From Babylonia areolata (taxonomy: Eukaryota > Mollusca > Gastropoda > Neogastropoda > Buccinidae), in assembly GCF_041734735.1 (NCBI RefSeq), contig NC_134880.1, forward strand, positions 22,899,746 through 22,963,745: a stretch of 64,000 bases of DNA, given 5' to 3'. The notes beneath the pieces are model-generated. The model was not told the origin of the DNA. It did not search any database and saw only the letters and a program-made list of their open reading frames with translations. A program made the position numbers and the translations under genes. Positions 20,291-33,185 of this stretch are shown here, piece after piece. How positions within the stretch are numbered: the stretch's first letter is position 1; each line of letters begins with the position of its first letter.

Positions 20291-21772
20291 TTAAGATCAC
20301 TTGGACAACATGTTAGAGATAGCTTGGATATATGTACATGCATATTAGCTGTTGGACATCATGAACAGCAGTCCTGTCACATAACACTGTTCATCAGTTC
20401 GCACCATCAGAATATTGTGGCCACCAGGTCCTTCAGTTAGCACAGTGCAGTGAACATTATATCCACTGTATTCTGTCTAATCTTTATTTCAATACAGATA
20501 GCTCCCTTGTATGAAGCATGCTGTGGTACAGTCACACATGTATTTCATTCTTTAGTGCTGGCTTGTCTATGTGCGCTTTTGTTGCAGGGACATTGTTGCA
20601 ATCTCCACTTGAAGTGTTGATACTGGTGTGACCTCAGAATGTCAGTGGGGACAAGAGGGGGTTAACTCAAAGGCTGTTCAGACACAGTATGTTTGTATGT
20701 GGCGTTTTGGGTTTTGGTAAACAGTTAAATTGCTTTGGACACTTGGGTAATGGTTCAGATGTTAATCCTCCTAAACTGAGTCCAGCTTTCTTCAGTGTCT
20801 ATATGTGTGAATGCTTGCATGTTGCTGCAGCTTAAATCAGTGCAGAGAGAGTCGATGTTCATGAGCCATTTTAACACAGATATTACCACATACAGACAGA
20901 AAAAATAGATAGGTCATGTCACATATCAAACTGAGTGAATGCAGTTGTTTTGGGGTTTTTTTTTAATGATAAAAAGATACATGTACATAAAACAGGATCT
21001 GTGATTTGTGTATATCAATTTTATCATGACGTTTCATGGGTCTGACACAAGATCTGTCACTGGAATACAATATGTAGTACTGTACATAGTGGTCCCAACA
21101 TAACTGTGTCCTTAATCCATCTTGAAAGTCTACAAAGAGAAGAGAACCTATCACTGTGCCTTGCATAACCATTTTACATTTATTGTTCGTGGTCGCTAAA
21201 CAGTTTTTACTTCAAACATTCTAAATTTGGTACTTTGTCATTTAAAATTTGACATGCTTGACTAAAAAAAAGAAAGAAAGAAAGAATCTAAAAAGAAAAA
21301 AACCTGAACGTAAGTGGTTTACCTTTTAGTTTTGTTGAAAAATATGACTACACGATATGAATGCTCTTGAAAAACTATTACAATAAACAGTATGAGTGCT
21401 TTACGAGGGTGCGTCAAGCGAGAAAGAGACAGGTACTGAATATTGTTTGCTTCATAGTCCAACTGATATTTTTTTCACTGGAACTTTTCTTGGTATTTCT
21501 TCTGTGGTAGCTAAAGGCTTTGGAAATACCTATCAGATTATGGTGTTTAGAGCCTCGCTGACCACTAAGGCCATCTGGAGGCTATCCTTGAAACACCTGG
21601 CTGTATCCAGTCAAAAAAACAAAAGAAAGAATGAAATCAATTTGTCTGAAGGCGTTATTGGCATGTGTGACTGGCATTGAAGAAAAAACTGATGCCACCG
21701 TGGGCAGAAATGAGGCAGAATTAACAATTGGAAAGATGCCTCAGACCACAGGATGAGGGGAAGAAGCAGGGT

Positions 21773-22320
21773 GAGGCCAAGTTACAGTGTATCTCCTACA
21801 ACAAACATCCCTTGTAACACTAGTTGGGAGGCACCATGGCAGTATTGATCAGTTAGACATTGGACTTATCAGGCCAAGTTACAGTGTATCTCCTACAACA
21901 AACATCCCTTGTAACACTAGTTGGGAGGCACCATGGCAGTATTGATCAGTTAGGCATTGGACTTATCAGGCCAAGTTACAGTGTATCTCCTACAACAAAC
22001 ATCCCTTGTAACACTAGTTGGGAGGCACCATGGCAGTATTGATCAGTTAGGCATTGGACTATCATCCAGTGTTCACCAGTGATCGGGGTTGGAGGCCTTC
22101 GTTCAGCATGGTGTCCCTTGGAAAGGCACTCTAATTTTCATCACTCTCTCCACCCAGGTCTAAGTGGGTACCTGGCTTTGGTTGGGGAAGGATAAAACGA
22201 TGGAAAGAGAGGCATGGGCCCTGCCTTCCTGTGCGGAGCCCTAGACAGTGGATATGAATTCACTGCCACGGATTACCATAAAAGGCCATGAGATCTTTAA
22301 TGTTGCTCTTGACAGAAATC
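21773..22320 (+). mobile_element. Family C SINE with triplicated head
   Basis: A unit of about 92 bp (aggccaagttacagtgtatc through ggcattggactt) occurs three times from 21773 to about 22065. The last copy continues into atcggggttggaggcc, a degenerate B box, and a body ending near aaggccatgagatctttaa. Confidence 0.7.
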
Positions 22321-23222
22321 CATGATGCTGTGTCTCTCCCAGTCTTGCCAAGACTGGTCTTTTGTTACTGGTTGTATTGCAAAGAGATTTCAGTCTTCTG
22401 AGCCGGGAACTCCTATGTCTCGAATGCAGATTTGTAAAGTTGTTTTAGCCATTGATTTTATCACTAGTTTTTAATGATGTGAAAGATTCCCAGAGAAAGT
22501 ATCTGTCTCTCTCTTGTTTGCTGCATCTTTGCAGTCTTCTTAACGATCTGTCGCAGATTGATATCATATTTGCAGATGATCTTTTTTTTTTCTTCTTTTT
22601 TTTTTTCTTTTTTTTTCTTTTTTTTTTTTTTTTTTTTTTTTTTCCAAATCTCAAAATGTTATTCCATGTTTTGGATAGATTGTACTTGACAGCTGTGGTG
22701 TAATGATATGTTGTGTTTCATTGTTAAAACATTGAAAATGTGAATCCATACCCGAGTCATCATTTTGATTTTATATTTGACATTAGTTTATTACAGATTA
22801 CATTGCTTTTTTTTCTCTTATGTCAAGCCAGAACGTGATTGTCACTTTTTTTTCATTGATATAACTTTGTCATATGATATGTATGTAATAATTGTTTCAT
22901 TTGCTTTTCTCAGTGTTTTTTGTTTTGTTTTGTTTTTTCAAACTCGGTACTGGTATGTGTTACTGTTTCAGCCAATTTTAGTAGTTTTATTTTTCAGCTT
23001 CCCTTAGTCATTCTCAGTATTCTTTTCGCATTGATTGGCAGTCCACGGTCAAGAATTTGATGGAAAGTTGACCTGTCTAATCAAAGTAGCAGTTGTGTGT
23101 TTTTTAAACACAAATGTTTCTTAGGTTTCATGAGCCCTCATGCTGATAGGTGCTGATCTTTCTGCCAACTACAGTCAGTTTGGAAGTGATAACATCAGTT
23201 AAAACTTCTGACAGGGGTCTAA

Positions 23223-23227
<5 letters not shown>

Positions 23228-23261
<34 letters not shown>
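23228..23261 (+). repeat. (CT)n microsatellite
   Basis: About 17 uninterrupted ct units. Confidence 0.95.
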
Positions 23262-23262
<1 letters not shown>

Positions 23263-23410
23263 CAGCTGTGAGTTGGCATTGATAGAAATATTGAGGACAG
23301 CATGGATGTTTATACAGAAATACTGATAAATACTGGGACAGTATGGGTATTTACATAGAAATATTGCAGATGGTATGGATATTTATTTAGAAATATTGAG
23401 GACAGTATTT

Positions 23411-23810
23411 GTATTTGTATTTCTTTTTATCCCCACAACAGATTTCTCTGTGTGAAACTCGGGCTGCTCTCCCCAGGGAGATCGCGTCGCTACAATACAG
23501 AGCCACCCATTTTTTTTGTATTTTTTCCTGCATGCAGTTTTAATTGTTTTTCCTATCGAAGTGGATTTTTCTACAGAATTTTGCCAGGGACAACCCTTTT
23601 GTTGCCGTGGGTTCTTTTACGTGCACTAAGTGCATGCTGCACACAGGACCTTGGTTTATCGTCTCATCCGAATGACTAGCATCCAGACCACCACTCAAGG
23701 TCTAGTGGAGGGGGAGAAAATATCGGCAGCTGAGCTGTGATTCGAACCAGCGCGCTCAGATTCTCTCGCTTCCTAGACAGAGGTGTCACCTCTAGGCCAT
23801 CACTCCACAC
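23411..23810 (-). mobile_element. tRNA-headed SINE (family D)
   Basis: On the minus strand the head holds a B box ggttcgaatcac (about 23737-23748) and an A-box-like tggcctagaggt near 23790. The body includes ttctacagaattttgccag. Diverged relatives lie at 9997-10190, 39690-39960 and 52690-52870. Confidence 0.75.
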
Positions 23811-26446
23811 AGTATGGATATTTATTTTTCAGGATGACAGGAATCTTCAATTTGTGAAGAACTGGCACTACACATTGTTAAAAACTATGGTTCAAATGTG
23901 CTTAAACAATTAGAAAAACAAATGAATAATCATATTTTAGTTTTATATTGACAAAAAGAAATGACAAGAGTTGAAAAATGAAAAAGTTGACACATGGTAA
24001 TCTTTTATTTTTTTGAAGAGCTGGGAGTAAAAGGGTTAATATGATGGAAGTGTTGTCTGTTCAAAATGTTCAGCACAGTTTGTAGCCATGACAAAAAAAG
24101 AAAAGAGTACATGTGTAGATAAAAGAGAATTTCCTCTGTGAGAGAAACTGCTCCGTATAGAACCAACAAAGAAAATTAATGCTCTCACATCTGCAAGTTT
24201 GTTTGTTTTTAATGAAAGGTTTATGCTGTAAAGATTTTCTCAAAAGACAGAGAGGGGTTGGCCCTGTGATAATATCTGTATGATGCTAATAGAAAACAAA
24301 GATAAAAGGAGGAAAAGAGTTTCTGAATTTGAACAAGTCGGATATCGTTGTGTATGAGGGAGAAATCCTGGCTCAGTGCTTTAAAGTTGTATTTTGAAAT
24401 GGTTTTTTTGTTATTCATTATTTTCCCTTTTTAAAACTGCATATTTCTTTCAGTGACAAAACTTTTGCACAGGGGAAAAAAAAATGCAGCTGATGTTATC
24501 TCTTTTTTTTTATCGCCTCCCTCCCCCACCTCCATTCCCCAACTCTGTGGATGGAGTGCAGAAGGATGTTTTCATCCTTTTCATGTTGCATTAGTCTCTT
24601 TCTGGGAACTTGTGTTGCATTAGTGTCTTTCTCATCTCTCTGAATTATCATTGTTGCCGACTCAGCCTTCTCTTTCTTTTGTCTTGTTTTATAATGGAGA
24701 GAGAAGACTTTTTCACTAACAGTTACTTGCAGCCAGGTGGCCCATCAACAGACAGCCTTGAGTATGACTTGGTAGATGCTGCACAGGAAAAAAACAAAAC
24801 ATGGTTAAAACTGTGGGATTTGGAGGAACAAGGATGTTAATAATGAAAAGAAGTAAAAGCTTAGCAGCAAATCTACTGATCCCCCCCTTCCCCCCCCCCC
24901 CCCCCCCCCAACCCCTGTTGCTCTTCTTTTCAGTCATTCCTTCTTTCTTTTCTTTAGCAGGTGATGGGGGACAGAAGGGGGAGGGTCTGTCTTTCTTGAT
25001 AATAACCACCTCTTTGTTTTGTTGTGGTGTGTTTTTAGGGTCCAGGAGCCAGTTGCATTGCTCGGACGGAAGAGCCTAGTATGGTCGTAACCCGCTACTA
25101 ACTGTGTGTGGTATGGAACTGACCAGTGGCGTAGTTCGGTCAGCATAGGCATTTAGTCACGTGTAACTGTCAAAAAGTTGGAACCAAGCAATGGAACTGG
25201 CTCCAGGGGTAGGTTGCATGTGCGAACTTAGCAGCGCAGTGTTTGTAAGCATTAAGAATGTCCCTAACTCCATGGTAAATTCCACATACTTTTGAACTCT
25301 GAGGAATTTCTTAGGAATACTTATTATTTAGAAATTACTTAGAAATACTTGGGAATTGTTAACTCAAAGCAGACTTAGTGCTGCGAAGATCACCTCATGT
25401 GGCCCGGCCCAGGATGTCAGTTGACTGATGATGGGTTTGGGGCTGTTGGCTGTATTTTGTGTGCGCCTGTTTGTGCGTTTTCATGTGCATGTTCTGTATG
25501 GTATCATTCAATCATTTATTGGATTTTTTTTTTTTTATGAGGAAACTGACTAAATTTATGTTGATTACCAGAGCCCTGTCCAGGGTTCCGATGTGTGGTG
25601 TGGCTATGGCTGTGACTTGTGCTTGATTTTTCTCTTTCAGGATTCTCCCCCCTTTTTTTCCCCATCCCTTCCCCTCCCCTACCTACCCTCCTCCCCACAC
25701 CCCTTCCCTCATTTGATGGGATCTCGCTGACAGGACTGTTTTGTGACAGGCTTTGACTGGAATGGGGAAAAGGCTGTGTGTGTGTGTGTGTGTGTTTGCC
25801 GGGGCTATGAATGATAAGCAAAAGAAAAAAAAAAATCATTGGAGAACTTGTTCCTCTGTACACCACAAACTGACAAAGGCTTATATATTTTTACAAGCTG
25901 GATCTGAAGCCCCCCCTCCTGTTTTGATAAAACCAGCTGTTTTTTCTGACCATTGCTACACATGTGTCATGGACAAACCATTTCCGGATTTCCTTACCTA
26001 CCCCTCAGTGGACCATCAACACATAGTGTCCATGTGTTGACCTGTGTTGTCGTACCTCTGTGACAACGTGCTTTGTTGCATTGTGTTCTGTCGTTCTGTG
26101 TCGCGTTCACTGTAGTTTCCAAAACAGTGGACAATTATTCCCCAGTCCTCAAGTCATTCCTCTCTTCACCAGACCCCCTGAAACACGCACATGTATTTGT
26201 GTGTTTATTGGTAATGCATGCCAGTGCTGCAAGGATTGGTTTGAACCTGTGTGGGGACTCCACTGCATGAGGATTCCTCACCAACCACTGATGATGCTGT
26301 GTAGAGAGAGTATCTGGGAGTGTTTCTTTTGAAAACGTTAACAATAATAATAAGAGTTTTATAGTATTTCTGTATATATTTTCCCCCTCCAGTGATGCAT
26401 AAGACAATTCTGGTGTTTGTCTGGAATGCAAATAATTTATTACCTG

Positions 26447-26475
26447 AATAAATTACCTGAAACAAGGCTTTTGTG
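26447..26475 (+). promoter_or_regulatory. Candidate polyadenylation site
   Basis: AATAAA at 26447-26452 is followed by gcttttgtgtgg, a GU-rich downstream element. It could be the distal end of DAPK transcripts. No transcript evidence is available. Confidence 0.45.
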
Positions 26476-26689
26476 TGGTAAGTGTGCCCATTTTTATGTG
26501 CTTTGATGGTTGAGTGGATATTAATCATTTAATGGAGAGCATCATGAAAATTGTCCTGTGTGTTTTTGTGGTGATGAATCACTGTATTGATCATGAAAGA
26601 GGCTTCTTCTGATGTGCTTCTAAATTTTAAAATTCTGCTGTCATGACTCCTTGAAACAAAGGAGTGTACAGCTGTGTTTCAAGTAGATC

Positions 26690-26915
26690 TGATGAGGTGG
26701 CCTGTAGTATGACGGGTATGAGGGTGGAGTGGGTCCTGGGTTCAAATTCCAGAAGCAGTATTTGATCAGTTAAGAATGAAAGTAAGCTTTTTGTTGTTGT
26801 TGTTGTTGTTTTTTACCTCCTTGGACAACATATGTGCAATTCCAGTAAAGTATTAATCTTCAAGTGTGTACACATGCACATGCAGAAGAGCAAGTATGCA
26901 TGTTAAGAACCTGTA
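26690..26915 (+). mobile_element. Degenerate family A-like SINE
   Basis: A tRNA-like B box (gggttcaaattcc) is followed by a core like that of family A (acaacatatgtgca, gcatgttaagaacctgtaat). It is strongly diverged. Confidence 0.5.
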
Positions 26916-27689
26916 ATCTATTTTTAATCTTTAGTTGCATGCAGCCCAGACAGTTGCACAGGGCTATATCAGAATGATTACTAAATATTGGTCTTGTGTA
27001 ACATGGAAAAACAATAAAACAAACACTCGGAAAAGAAAACCAGACACATGTACAGTCACATTCGTGGTCATGAACCTAGGATATATGCCATTAACATTGA
27101 CCATTCCATCAATGTTACATCATAGGATTAAAAAACAACATGAAAATAAACTTAACTATACATAGAACGCAAAAAATCTATATGTAATGACAGTAATATA
27201 AAACCAAATCTTAACAGGCACTTAGCTCACACATCCAAGTCATACAAAATAGTGAGAGTGCCATCTGACATTAAACAATGTTGCTGATATAATCCAGCAG
27301 AACGCACAGGACCATAATATCAGCCCAGTTAACTAAAAATATCAACTGTGTTAAACACAAAACCCTGTAACATCGGGAAACAAGAATAACAACAAACATG
27401 CAAAACAGCTCAAGTGTATACATGAAAGAGCAATCAGCAACAAGACATGTTCCTCACAAAACTCTGTAAAGGATTTATCTTTGATAGAGAATCCAAACAA
27501 TGAGTGCTCTTGTTACATCATACAAGACGTACGCAAGCTTTGATATGTCATCCACACGAGGTCAAGGTATCGAATGAACACCACCTGTTTGTGATGGAGG
27601 ACACTGTCTGCAGATTATACAGTTGATGAATTATTTCTAGCTAGACAAGCTATTCCAGTACATGTCTTAATTTCTGTTGTTTACACAAT

Positions 27690-27925
27690 TCCATTAACTC
27701 TCTCCATACGAACGGCGAAAGAGACGACGTTAACAGCGTTTCACCCCAATTACCACCATCAAAATATTGCAAGCGGAAGGCTCTTATACTGAAGACATGA
27801 ATGTTGACAAAGAATACCACAATTCTGACGACGGAAGCTAAAGGTTGGGTCATTGAGACACCCACTGGACATCCGAGGGGTCTGTGTAGAGGAGAAGAGA
27901 GGACTGGCCGTATTGAGTGAGTTAA
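27690..27925. mobile_element. MITE-like element with short terminal inverted repeats
   Basis: The ends ttaactctctccatacg and, inverted, ttaactcactcaatacg pair as terminal inverted repeats about 235 bp apart. There is no coding capacity, and the family is not identified. Confidence 0.5.
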
Positions 27926-28369
27926 GCCCAACGCTCAGTTTATATCACAGATTGACATAAGCTAAATTACTGTTGGGCCAACAGTGAGACCTGTATTATC
28001 AATGGTTTCTCCATTGTAGTGGGAAGTAATTTACAGAACAGTATTTTGTGAAGGACTATGACTCTCTAACTAGGAGGCAAAATTGCACTGACTCTTTGTG
28101 CCCCAACGCCGACCGTCCCAAAACTTTCTTGGCTGAGAGACTGGAGATGCAACATGGGCAAGACACTCTCCACTTCAATAAAATTCTAGCCCAGATGGTT
28201 GGGACAGCAGTTGCCTTCTCTGCTGTTCTGGTTGTCATGGTCGGACACAGCACGATGGTGTGGCAGAAGCGCCAAACCAGGCTTTTAATTCTTTCTTTCA
28301 GTCAGCCTACCACACGGGGCCATGTTCTCAGAACTGAAAAACTGTCTATGTCGATCCTTTAGAATGCAC

Positions 28370-28413
<44 letters not shown>

Positions 28414-29056
28414 GAAAAGAAAATTAGACAAGTACAGTATGCACAAAAACCCAAAACATGCCTTTGACGATGACCATTCCGGCCGTCAGTTTTTCGCCAG
28501 AGGATTAAACAACGTAAACTGAATACAAATATAATCATGCATAATTCAAAAAATGATATATAATGACAGGCATACAAATCCGTGTAGTTCCACATACATA
28601 TAGGCTACTTATAATTGTATAGCATACTCGACAGTAAGAAATGTTTCATTGTGCCTTAAATTGTATTAAAAAAACTCTAAATCAGAACAGTCATAAAATG
28701 CAGTCAACGTACAGAGAGAACGAGAGAGAGAGAAACAGACAGACAGACGGATGGATGGACAGCCTGCATAGTCCGAGACTGATCGAGATCGAGGACACGG
28801 AGCCGGAATAACCCTTTTCACCTCTTTTCACTTTGCATTAAAAAAACAACAACATATGAACAAAATAAAACAAACAAGTCAACCAGTAACATTACAACAG
28901 AGTAAAGGGTCTTCTAATTAAACTGAACTTTTTCAGACATAAAGTCCTGTTGTAATATACACATGTATTATACAAACGCCTATAGTATGTGACGGATGTC
29001 TTCAAGTGTACCTACAAAATGAAAACATTATAGCAATTATAAACAGATGCAAAGTT

Positions 29057-29179
29057 GGAACTTCTTCTTCTGCGTTCGTGGGCTGCAACTCCCACGTTCA
29101 CGTTCACTCGTATGCACACCAGTGGGCTTTTACGTGTATGACCGTTTTTACCCCGCCATGTAGGCAGCCATACTCCGTT
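29057..29179 (-). mobile_element. Truncated family A SINE
   Basis: It has the 3' part only, from the (gaa)n tail to the cggagtatggctgcc block, in minus orientation. Confidence 0.75.
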
Positions 29180-29373
29180 GAAAAGTTAGAACAATATACT
29201 CCTGACAAGAAAATGAGAGGAAGGCTTGTGGTGGAAATGGGGAGACAGACCGTCAGTGAGAAAAAAAAAATATGAAGAAGGGGGGAAAAATAGCCCTGTA
29301 CTGTTCACACGTAGAGTTCCAGAGGACAGAAGGTCAAAAGCCTATTTTCTGTTTTCTGCTGAAGACGTTATTT

Positions 29374-29759
29374 GAAAGGTAAGGTGACGGGCGCAATAGC
29401 CGAGTGGTTAAAGCGTTGGACTGTCAATCTGAGGGTCCCGGGTTCGAATCACGGTGACGGCGCCTGGTGGGTAAAGGGTGGAGATTTTTACGATCACCCA
29501 GGTCAACATATGTGCAGACCTGCTAGTGCCTGAACCCCCTTCGTGTGTATATGCAAGCAGAAGATCAAATACGCACGTTAAAGATCCTGTAATCCATGTC
29601 AGTGTTCGGTGGGTTATGGAAACAAGAACATACCCAGCATGCACACCCCCGAAAACGGAGTATGGCTGCCTACATGGCGGGGTAAAAACGGTCATACACG
29701 TAAAAGCCCACTCGTGTGCATACGAGTGAACGCAGAAGAAGAAGAAAGGTAAGGTGACG
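29374..29759 (+). mobile_element. Young family A SINE with perfect target duplication
   Basis: The body is about 29390-29743. Its head has cgcaatagccgagtggtt and gggttcgaatcac, and it ends in (gaa)n. The 16-bp direct repeats gaaaggtaaggtgacg at 29374-29389 and 29744-29759 are identical, which suggests recent insertion. Confidence 0.9.
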
Positions 29760-29834
29760 TACAACAGAAAACAACACAATTAACATCCAGTTGCTATTCT
29801 TTTGTGTGTCGTCGAGAATGCACTCCGTCGCGCG

Positions 29835-29865
<31 letters not shown>

Positions 29866-30317
29866 GCCCACCCAACCGGCAAAGAAAATCGTTACATTTT
29901 ATCTCGAGCTACCCGTGCAACACGACGTGAGAGTTACAAATTTGTGAACTCACACAAGCTCGATCAGAGAGCAGAGAGCAGTTTGAAAGGAACAGCTCTG
30001 CCACTGTGGCTTGAACTTCAGTGAAGTGGAATGGTCATGGTGTTGATAAACGCAGCAAATTCGGGCTACCATTCAAAATCTCCAAGATAATTTCTTCTCG
30101 ACATTTGGAAATAAAGAAAGGAAGCTGAACTTACTTTTCTCCTTTTCTTCGTTATTTACAACGTGACCCGTTTTGTGAACTGGAATACCGGACAGTGCTT
30201 GAGTTGTGTTGTCTGCGCTGTGTCAGAACAAGGACGTGGTGGAACTGAAAGATAACTAGTTTATGCAAGAATAATAACCAACTTCCAGCGCGTTCATCAG
30301 TAACCTTCACGGAAATG

Positions 30318-30323
<6 letters not shown>

Positions 30324-30407
<84 letters not shown>
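30324..30407 (+). repeat. (AT)n microsatellite
   Basis: About 41 uninterrupted at units. Confidence 0.97.
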
Positions 30408-30410
<3 letters not shown>

Positions 30411-30879
30411 TAATGCATACACGATTCAGACGTCGTCATACACGGACTGTGTTCGAAATGATTTCCGTCAATGAAGTGGACCATGTTGAGTAGAATACAA
30501 GTACGCGCTGATGTGGATTTTCGATTGACACAGAATCTTTGCCCACAGAAGTAAGAGGTAAGCTGTTTCTTCTCCCTCTTCTCGTTTTTCTTCCCCTCCA
30601 CTCCATATTCACGTGACTGGCGGAGTGAACGTCCACACCTTGAGAAATATTGTTCATTCCATCAGATCTTGAAGGGAAAAAATTAATGTGGATATTGCCT
30701 TCTCGTTCAGTTTGGCCTAAGTTTTGCAGGCAACCATTCGTACTCTGCCCCTGTCTCTCACTTTCACTGCGTTGACGGCCCAAGTCATCAATTTGATTTT
30801 TACGCCGTTTTGTTGGGTTGCGATGAAAGAAAAACAAACTACAGAAAGCGACAGACCTATTAGTGAGGATGAAAACCTA

Positions 30880-31265
30880 GTCCTACTCTAAGTGGGTCCT
30901 CCGGCAGGCAACTATCACTTCACTTTTCGCACTTCCGAGCTAGCCGGTCCCTTGCTGATCTAAGACAGCAGGGCCCCAAAAATAAATTCAGTTAAAAAAA
31001 AACCCCAAAAATATTGGGGTAAGAGTGGGGAGGGGGAGGGGGTGGTGGTAAGGGACCTATTATCTAATTAACTACTGACTGGGGGGCACCCTAGACTTAA
31101 AGGTGTCCAAGGTGTCTGCTGCTATAGCTGTTTCAGGCAGGTTGTTCCAGTTACGTATCGTTCTGGGGAAGAAGGAATATTGCCTGTACTGGGTTTTACA
31201 CCGGATCTGCGGGAATGTTTCCTTCTTTGTCTGAGTGGGGCTGGCACGATGCAGCTTTTGTCGAC
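30880..31265 (-). mobile_element. Non-LTR retrotransposon 3' end
   Basis: The minus strand encodes YSFFPRTIRNWNNLPETA and LDTFKSRV, the C-terminus of a CR1/Jockey-like reverse transcriptase, then a 3' UTR-like segment with agtgcgaaaagtgaag. It may belong to the same copy as 32550-33185. Confidence 0.75.
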
Positions 31266-31467
31266 GATCATGTTTTCTCGTTCATGTTTTATTCCCATCT
31301 TCCAGTGTTGTACTTATTTAGGCTGTTAATCAGAAATCTCGGTAAGTTGCCAATTAATACAGTACTGAGGACGTTTCAGTAGACGTGTTTGTGTGGGCAA
31401 TCTATACATTTCTTACCCTCGACGTATTTTTCCGTTTACAAGATAAATTGTATCATTGTAATTGACA

Positions 31468-31980
31468 TGGCGCAATAGCCGAGTGTTTACAGTGTTGGAC
31501 TTTCAATCTGAGGGTCCCAGGTTTGAATCGCGCTTGGTGGGAAAAGGGTGGAGATTTTTTCGAACTCCCAGGTCAACCAATGTGCAGACCTGCTTGTGCC
31601 TGCGTTCGTGTGTATTCGCACGCAGATCAACTGCGCACGTTAAAGGTCCTGTAATCCGTGTCAGTATTCGATGGGTTATGGAAACAGTAAGAACATGCCC
31701 AGCATGCATACCCCCGAAAATGGAGTTTGGCTGCTTACATGGCGGGGTAAATATACAAAACAGTCGAACACGTAAAATGTTACATGTTTATCAGAATGTG
31801 TATGAGTACGTCACGTGCCTGAAATCTGATTGAATGACACAGGAGTCGAATGATGAGCGCCCAGTTGTCAGTCGGCTCGACCCAGGTTTGAAGTCTAGTA
31901 TGCAGATGACCCCGTGTTTGTGAAGCGCGTTTAGAGCTTGGTCTCCGACGGAGAATAGGCGCTGTATCTTCATCCGTCGA
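31468..31980 (+). mobile_element. Family A SINE, long form
   Basis: The head is at 31468 (cgcaatagccgagtg, aggtttgaatcgc), then the shared core, the long-form segment with cctgaaatctgattgaatga, and a tail aagcgcg...ggcgctgtat. It lies between two minus-strand non-LTR pieces. Confidence 0.8.
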
Positions 31981-32218
31981 GTGTCCACAATCATCGGGTT
32001 GATTATTCTGACACTTTATCCATACCACCAATAATTATACACTCTATATTTCTTTCCCTCCATCCACTCTTTGACTGGCGCCTTCTTTACGTCATTCGAG
32101 AGGGGAGGAAATGTAGAGAATATGTTACAATGTTATACAAATTTACATTTTTGCCGTCTTCGGGACGAAACTGGATGGAAGAAATGTGTACATTGGGAAG
32201 AAATGTGTACATTGCCTC

Positions 32219-32250
32219 TGTGTGTGTGTGTGTGTGTGCGCGCGCGCGCG
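32219..32250 (+). repeat. (GT)n(GC)n microsatellite
   Basis: tgtgtg passes directly into gcgcgc. A similar (GC)n(AC)n tract lies at about 29829-29865. Confidence 0.9.
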
Positions 32251-32549
32251 GGCGTGGAGTGTGTTTTGTTTTCCTCTCTCCACCTCGTGTCAACAGAAAG
32301 CCGCTGTAGGCCTGTTGAGAGCATAAACGAAGTTCGATTGATTTTTTGTTGTTTTGTTTGCATTCGCTCTCCCAAGTTTCGTTGCGACGATGGCCGTATT
32401 GGCCCCTGCGGCGTACTGATCCTGATCCAATTCATCGATGTGATGTGCTGACACCACCACCCCGTAGCCCCCCCAGGCCCCCCCCCCTCGCCCGCATCAA
32501 CACTCTTCCCCCTCGATATGTTTCTTCTAGCTAAGATCTTTGCTGACTA

Positions 32550-33185
32550 TCACTCCAAGGTAGTTGATGACGTCCACTGTTGTAGTATGTGGCTGTGCAG
32601 TTCGTAAGCTTGCTCCCGTGTTTTCCTGCTTCTCGTTACAAGTAGGGTGTAGCATTTTCCAGGATGGAACACCATGTCCCAGCTTTTCTCCCGCTCAGCA
32701 AGTCTGTGGGGGTCTTGTTGTAGCTGTACATGTTCCTGGAGCGCTGCTACCACCTTATATACTGCTGTATCGTCTGCGAACAGGCGTGCTTTTGATACCA
32801 AAACACACCATCTTCTCAGGCACATCATTGATATATATCAAAAAGAGGCATGGACCAAGGACTGAACCCTGTGGTACCCCTGAGAGGACATCAATTAAGC
32901 TGGAGCTGACCCGTTTATGACCACTGCCTGTCGACATTTGCTGAGGTAGTCTGCGACCCATGCATTGATTTCACCATGAATGCCGTAATAGTGGAGTTTG
33001 TGCAGGAGCAGACTGTGGTTGACCTTGTCAAATGCCATCGCAAAGTCCATGACAAGGACATGTCTGTAGCCCTTATTCCACGTTTTCCAGCATTTCGTCG
33101 GTGAACTAAAGAAGCTGCGTTTCACAGCATCTCCCTCTCCTGAAGCAATGCTGTTTGCAAAGCATCGCATATGGTCCAAGGTGAT
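32550..33185 (-). mobile_element. Non-LTR retrotransposon reverse-transcriptase fragment
   Basis: Minus-strand frames carry [37 protein letters not shown] and LFADDTAVY, which are RT motifs A, B and the catalytic FADD box, then FHPGKCYTLLVT. At least two frame changes separate them. The style is CR1/Jockey-like. It is a dead copy. Confidence 0.88.

Larger units (their letters stand above)
15219..26475 (+). other. Possible 11-kb DAPK 3' UTR or intergenic region
   Basis: No coding exon is recognisable here. Long T-runs on the + strand (17360-17390, 18000-18022, 22581-22644), the absence of splice-linked conserved frames, and a polyadenylation-like site at its right end suggest a long 3' UTR of the preceding gene. 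Other AATAAA sites at about 18246 and 21382 could end shorter forms. It contains the repeats and mobile elements listed separately. Confidence 0.35.
26476..29056. other. Non-coding stretch with scattered repeats
   Basis: I see no gene. It holds a degenerate SINE (26690-26915), a MITE-like element (27690-27925) and a (CA)n tract (28369-28410). The rest is A-rich single-copy sequence. Confidence 0.6.

Noticed and set aside
24610-24840. 76-codon frame as a gene
   Set aside because: It has no recognisable motif, splice partner or composition signal, and it lies in the putative 3' UTR.
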